From: Vibrio splendidus
GTDB taxonomy: Bacteria > Pseudomonadota > Gammaproteobacteria > Enterobacterales > Vibrionaceae
Direction of reading: 5' to 3'
Length of the DNA stretch: 64,000 nucleotides
Assembly (NCBI RefSeq): GCF_001557875.1
Contig: NZ_LNRF01000014.1
Location: 31,844 to 95,843 of the forward strand
The position numbers and the translations under genes were made by a program. Of this stretch, positions 60,855-64,000 are shown one piece after another (position 1 is the first letter of the stretch; each line of letters opens with the position of its first letter). The notes under the pieces were generated by a model. The model ran no database searches. It was not told the origin of the DNA and saw only the letters and a program-made list of their open reading frames with translations.

Positions 60855-60870
60855 TTAAACAATTGTTTAA
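60855..60870. promoter_or_regulatory. 16-base perfect palindrome between fadB and yigZ
   Basis: TTAAACAATTGTTTAA has the AAAC-N4-GTTT core of TetR-family operators such as those of PsrA, a fatty-acid regulator. An adjacent TGTGC-GATA-GCACA dyad (60874-60887) may belong to another regulator. Both divergent genes could be affected. Confidence 0.5.
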
Positions 60871-60952
60871 CATTGTGCGATAGCACAGATCCTCTAACCC
60901 TTATTATTCACGCGTGATACACTTCTCCGCTCTTATTTACTAAGTTAACGAT

Positions 60953-61576
60953 ATGAATGAACAGCCCTATTTAATACCGTCAGCGTCAGCTCTGTTTGAA
61001 GAAGAGATAAAAAAGAGCGTCTTTATTACGCACCTTGCTCATACACCAAGTATAGAAACTGCTAAACAATTCGTAGAGCAGGTAAAAAAAGAGCACTCTT
61101 CAGCACGACATAACTGTTGGGGGTTTGTGGCTGGGCGACCTGAAGACTCAATGCGATGGGGCTTTAGTGACGATGGTGAACCCTCTGGGACTGCTGGTAA
61201 GCCCATCTTGGCACAACTGTCTGGATCTGGTGTTGGCGAGTTAACGGCAGTGGTCACTCGTTATTCTGGTGGAATCAAGCTTGGTACCGGTGGTCTGGTT
61301 AAGGCTTATGGTGGTGGAGTGCAACAAGCTCTCAAGCTGCTTCAAACTATCGAGAAAAAAATAACCACAAAATTACGGCTAGAGTTAGACTATGGTTTTG
61401 TGCCAATCGCACAATCCATCATGGCTCAGCATCAGGCTGTTGAAGTCCAAGCGGATTATGGTGTTCAAGTTGAGCTTATTATTGAAATAGAGCTCCTTCA
61501 GGTAGATTCGTTTACCCAAACCATGATCAATAAAAGCGGTGCCAAGGCACTGGTAACGAAAGTCAAAGACAACTAG
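60953..61576 (+). CDS. yigZ: IMPACT-family protein YigZ
   Basis: YigZ (207 residues) belongs to UPF0029/IMPACT, with the signature RYSGGIKLGTGGLVKAYGGGVQQA and the conserved DDGEPSGTAGKPIL. The precise role in bacteria is unclear. It stands between fadB and trkH as in E. coli, except that pepQ is absent here. The ribosome site is weak. Confidence 0.92.
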   Translation: MNEQPYLIPSASALFEEEIKKSVFITHLAHTPSIETAKQFVEQVKKEHSSARHNCWGFVAGRPEDSMRWGFSDDGEPSGTAGKPILAQLSGSGVGELTAVVTRYSGGIKLGTGGLVKAYGGGVQQALKLLQTIEKKITTKLRLELDYGFVPIAQSIMAQHQAVEVQADYGVQVELIIEIELLQVDSFTQTMINKSGAKALVTKVKDN

Positions 61577-61610
61577 GAAGTGTGAAGCATTTCGCTTCGT
61601 TCAATAGCTC

Positions 61611-63068
61611 ATGCAATTTCGCTCAATTATTCGAATCGTCGGATTATTATTAGCACTTTTTAGTGTATCAATGCTTGCTCCTGCGCTCGTCGCACTGATC
61701 TATAGAGATGGTGCGGGTGTGCCATTTGTGACGACTTTCTTCGTTCTGTTATTTTGTGGGGCAACCTGCTGGTTTCCAAACCGACGCTATAAGCATGAAT
61801 TGAAAGCGCGTGATGGCTTTTTGATTGTAGTTCTGTTTTGGACGGTAATCGGTAGTGCGGGCGCGCTGCCGTTTCTGATCGCCGATAACCCAAATGTTTC
61901 AGTTACTGATGCCTTTTTCGAATCCTTTTCTGCATTAACTACTACAGGTGCGACCGTTATTGTCGGCCTTGATGAACTACCTAAGGCGATTCTGTTTTAC
62001 CGTCAGTTCCTGCAATGGTTTGGTGGTATGGGTATCATCGTATTGGCAGTAGCCATCCTTCCTGTTCTTGGTATCGGTGGTATGCAGCTGTACCGTGCCG
62101 AAATACCTGGTCCTGTTAAAGACAGTAAGATGACCCCGCGTATCGCTGAAACGGCAAAAGCGCTGTGGTACATCTATCTGAGCTTAACCATTGCTTGTGC
62201 AGTAGCTTTTTGGCTTGCAGGGATGAGCTTCTTTGATGCCATCAGTCATAGCTTCTCAACTATTGCGATTGGTGGGTTCTCGACTCACGATGCGAGCATG
62301 GGCTATTTTAACAGCCCGGCGATCAACATGATTACGGTTGTGTTTCTTCTTATCTCTGCTTGTAACTATTCACTTCACTTTGCTGCGTTTGCTTCTGGTG
62401 GTGTGCATCCTAAGTATTACTGGAAAGATCCTGAATTCCGCGCCTTTATCTTTATTCAAGCGGTCTTGTTCTTAGTTTGTTTCTTATTACTGCTTAATCA
62501 TCACTCCTATGACTCGTATTACGATGCTTTTGATCAAGCCTTGTTCCAAACGGTATCTATATCAACGACAGCAGGCTTCACCACTACTGGTTTCTCCGAG
62601 TGGCCATTGTTCTTACCCGTACTGCTTTTGTTCTCTTCTTTTATAGGGGGATGTGCAGGTTCTACGGGCGGTGGTATGAAAGTCATTCGAATCTTACTGC
62701 TCACCCTGCAAGGTGCTCGTGAAATGAAGCGTCTTGTTCACCCTCGCGCTGTCTATACCATCAAGGTTGGCGGCTCAGCGTTACCACAGCGTGTCGTGGA
62801 TGCGGTGTGGGGTTTCTTTTCTGCATACGCCTTGGTTTTTGTGGTTTGTATGCTGGCTCTGATTGCAACCGGTATGGATGAGCTAAGTGCTTTCTCTGCC
62901 GTAGCGGCAACATTGAATAATCTTGGCCCGGGCTTAGGTGAAGTGGCAATGCACTTCGGCGATGTGAATGACAAGGCTAAGTGGGTGTTGATCGTATCTA
63001 TGCTGTTTGGTCGTTTAGAGATATTCACCTTATTAATTTTATTGACCCCTACGTTTTGGCGTAGCTAA
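61611..63068 (+). CDS. trkH: Trk potassium uptake protein TrkH
   Basis: TrkH (485 residues) is the potassium-conducting membrane subunit of the Trk system, working with TrkA. Four selectivity-filter-like loops are visible: ALTTTGATVIVG, FSTIAIGGFSTHDAS, STTAGFTTTGFSE and LNNLGPGLGEV. The protein has about ten membrane segments. It is followed by hemG after 10 bases, the enterobacterial order. Confidence 0.95.
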   Translation: MQFRSIIRIVGLLLALFSVSMLAPALVALIYRDGAGVPFVTTFFVLLFCGATCWFPNRRYKHELKARDGFLIVVLFWTVIGSAGALPFLIADNPNVSVTDAFFESFSALTTTGATVIVGLDELPKAILFYRQFLQWFGGMGIIVLAVAILPVLGIGGMQLYRAEIPGPVKDSKMTPRIAETAKALWYIYLSLTIACAVAFWLAGMSFFDAISHSFSTIAIGGFSTHDASMGYFNSPAINMITVVFLLISACNYSLHFAAFASGGVHPKYYWKDPEFRAFIFIQAVLFLVCFLLLLNHHSYDSYYDAFDQALFQTVSISTTAGFTTTGFSEWPLFLPVLLLFSSFIGGCAGSTGGGMKVIRILLLTLQGAREMKRLVHPRAVYTIKVGGSALPQRVVDAVWGFFSAYALVFVVCMLALIATGMDELSAFSAVAATLNNLGPGLGEVAMHFGDVNDKAKWVLIVSMLFGRLEIFTLLILLTPTFWRS

Positions 63069-63078
63069 GGACAACATT

Positions 63079-63606
63079 TTGGCAAAAGCTCTATTTTTGT
63101 ATTCAAGCCGTGAAGGGCAGACCAAGAAAATCTTGAACTATATAAAAGAAGAAATGAATGAGTTCGAATGTGAGCTTCAAGATCTGCACACCATTGGTAA
63201 TGTCGACTTTGCTCAATACGACAGAGTGTTGATTGGCGCATCTATTCGCTATGGGCATCTCAATAAGAAGCTATATCAGTTCATTGATGCCAACCTTGCT
63301 CAGCTGCAATCAAATAAGGTTGCCTTCTTTTGCGTTAACTTAACGGCGCGTAAAGAAGACCAAGGAAAAGATACCCCTGAAGGTAGCGCCTATATTAAGA
63401 AGTTTCTTCTAAAGTCCCCATGGCAGCCGACTCTAATCGGTGTGTTTGCTGGCGCACTCTATTACCCACGTTATAACTGGTTCGATAAAACCATGATTCG
63501 CTTCATTATGAATATGACAGGTGGTGAAACGGATACAACCAAGGAAGTCGAATACACAAACTGGGAAAAAGTCTCTTTATTCTCTAAGAAACTACAAGAG
63601 ATGTAA
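63079..63606 (+). CDS. hemG: Menaquinone-dependent protoporphyrinogen IX dehydrogenase HemG
   Basis: HemG (175 residues) is a flavodoxin-like enzyme that oxidises protoporphyrinogen IX, feeding electrons to menaquinone, in heme synthesis. The FMN loop is LYSSREGQTKKI and the long insertion NLTARKEDQGKDTPEG is characteristic of HemG. The start is TTG, preceded by AAGGACA. It is likely co-transcribed with trkH, and the rRNA operon follows. Confidence 0.94.
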   Translation: MAKALFLYSSREGQTKKILNYIKEEMNEFECELQDLHTIGNVDFAQYDRVLIGASIRYGHLNKKLYQFIDANLAQLQSNKVAFFCVNLTARKEDQGKDTPEGSAYIKKFLLKSPWQPTLIGVFAGALYYPRYNWFDKTMIRFIMNMTGGETDTTKEVEYTNWEKVSLFSKKLQEM

Positions 63607-63607
63607 G

Positions 63608-63645
63608 AAAAAAGCCTACTTTTGAGGCGTTTTGTGTTCTTTTTA
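63608..63645 (+). terminator. Weak terminator after hemG
   Basis: AAAAGCCT / AGGCGTTTT with a seven-base loop (core GCCT 63614-63617 with AGGC 63625-63628) followed by TTTTGTG and later TTTTT. The stem is short, so leakage is possible. Confidence 0.45.
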
Positions 63646-63685
63646 ATCGAACGAATAAAAAAGTAAGAAAAACTTCAAAAAGGGC

Positions 63686-63713
63686 TTGCCAGTGTGATCG
63701 AAATCTCTATAAT
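63686..63713 (+). promoter_or_regulatory. rrn operon promoter P1
   Basis: TTGCCA (63686-63691) and TATAAT (63708-63713), 16 bases apart, are followed by GCCACCTCGCTGACACGG, nearly the E. coli rrn P1 discriminator region. An A/T-rich segment upstream (63650-63680) could be an UP element. Confidence 0.85.
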
Positions 63714-63813
63714 GCCACCTCGCTGACACGGGATGGCTTCTTAGGAAACCAAAACGAATCAGTAGGTCAAATTAGCCAAGCTAAGCGCTTGAAAAAAGTT
63801 TTGAAAATAGTGG

Positions 63814-63841
63814 TTGACACTAAAACTTAAATCGCTAAAAT
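63814..63841 (+). promoter_or_regulatory. rrn operon promoter P2
   Basis: TTGACA (63814-63819) and TAAAAT (63836-63841), 16 bases apart, with a GC-rich discriminator GGCCGTCCG typical of stringently controlled rRNA promoters. It lies 128 bases after P1. Confidence 0.85.
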
Positions 63842-63848
63842 GGCCGTC

Positions 63849-64000
63849 CGATTTGAGCGAAGCTCAAAAAGGAAAAGCTCTTTAACAATTTAAACCTATC
63901 AATCTGTGTGGGCACTCGTTGATGAATATCAAAACGTTATTACTTAGGTAGTAACAGTTACTTCGGTAACAAAATGATTTCAATGAACTGAGTGACCAAT
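63849..64000 (+). rRNA. Leader of a 16S rRNA operon (16S gene outside window)
   Basis: The leader has a boxB-like hairpin TTGAGC-GAA-GCTCAA (63853-63867) and boxA GCTCTTTAACA (63877-63887), the rRNA antitermination signals. The window stops in the leader, before any mature 16S sequence. Confidence 0.8.

Noticed and set aside
1..64000. CRISPR array, prophage, insertion sequence or tRNA gene
   Set aside because: No repeat-spacer array, transposase, integrase, phage gene or tRNA-like cloverleaf was found on reading the window.

Overview
The window is the replication-origin region of a Vibrio-type chromosome 1. Four things support this: the gene order parB-parA-rsmG-mnmG / oriC / mioC-mnmE-yidC-yidD-rnpA-rpmH and dnaA-dnaN-recF-gyrB; a vibrio-like oriC with DnaA boxes and dense GATC sites; the flanking atp operon; and glyQS, an mneA-type manganese exporter, fadBA, trkH-hemG and an rrn promoter at the right edge. 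Base composition is moderately AT-rich. The species cannot be fixed from sequence alone. A marine vibrio other than V. cholerae is likely, because V. cholerae as I recall it has no Tad locus here.

Left part (1-12.2 kb): a partial LysR regulator (punR-like) diverges from a purine nucleoside exporter-like MFS gene (punC). A membrane GGDEF protein, glmU and the complete nine-gene F1Fo ATP synthase operon atpIBEFHAGDC follow on the minus strand. The atp operon has a clear sigma70 promoter and ends at a terminator.

Origin part (12.2-30.3 kb): parAB, rsmG and mnmG lie left of oriC. oriC (about 16.55-16.87 kb) has three 13-mer repeats with a 12-bp period, two perfect and three near-perfect DnaA boxes, and 12 GATC sites. 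A terminator downstream of mioC separates mioC transcription from the origin. To the right are mioC, mnmE, yidC, yidD, rnpA, rpmH, a polar amino acid ABC transporter (all minus strand), then dnaA-dnaN-recF-gyrB on the plus strand. A parS-like site lies in the last codons of recF.

Accessory part (30.3-49.7 kb): a patatin-like lipase, ibpA (followed by an ERIC-like repeat that begins at its stop codon) and avtA lead into a complete tad/Flp pilus operon of 14 genes. Its order is flp, tadV, rcpC, rcpA, rcpB-like, tadZ, tadA, tadB, tadC, tadD, tadE, tadF, tadG and an ompA-like gene. A PhoP/PhoQ-like two-component system is convergent with it, and a lipoprotein alpha-amylase follows. The pilus genes together supply pilin, peptidase, secretin, ATPase, platform and minor pilins. 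The two-component system is a plausible but unproven local regulator.

Right part (49.8-64 kb): glyS-glyQ, a yybP-ykoY manganese riboswitch with an mneA-type exporter, small membrane proteins, tusA, a LysR regulator, acuI, fadBA with a FadR operator and a second palindrome, yigZ, trkH and hemG. The window ends in a ribosomal RNA operon leader with promoters P1 and P2 and boxB/boxA. The 16S gene itself starts beyond the end.
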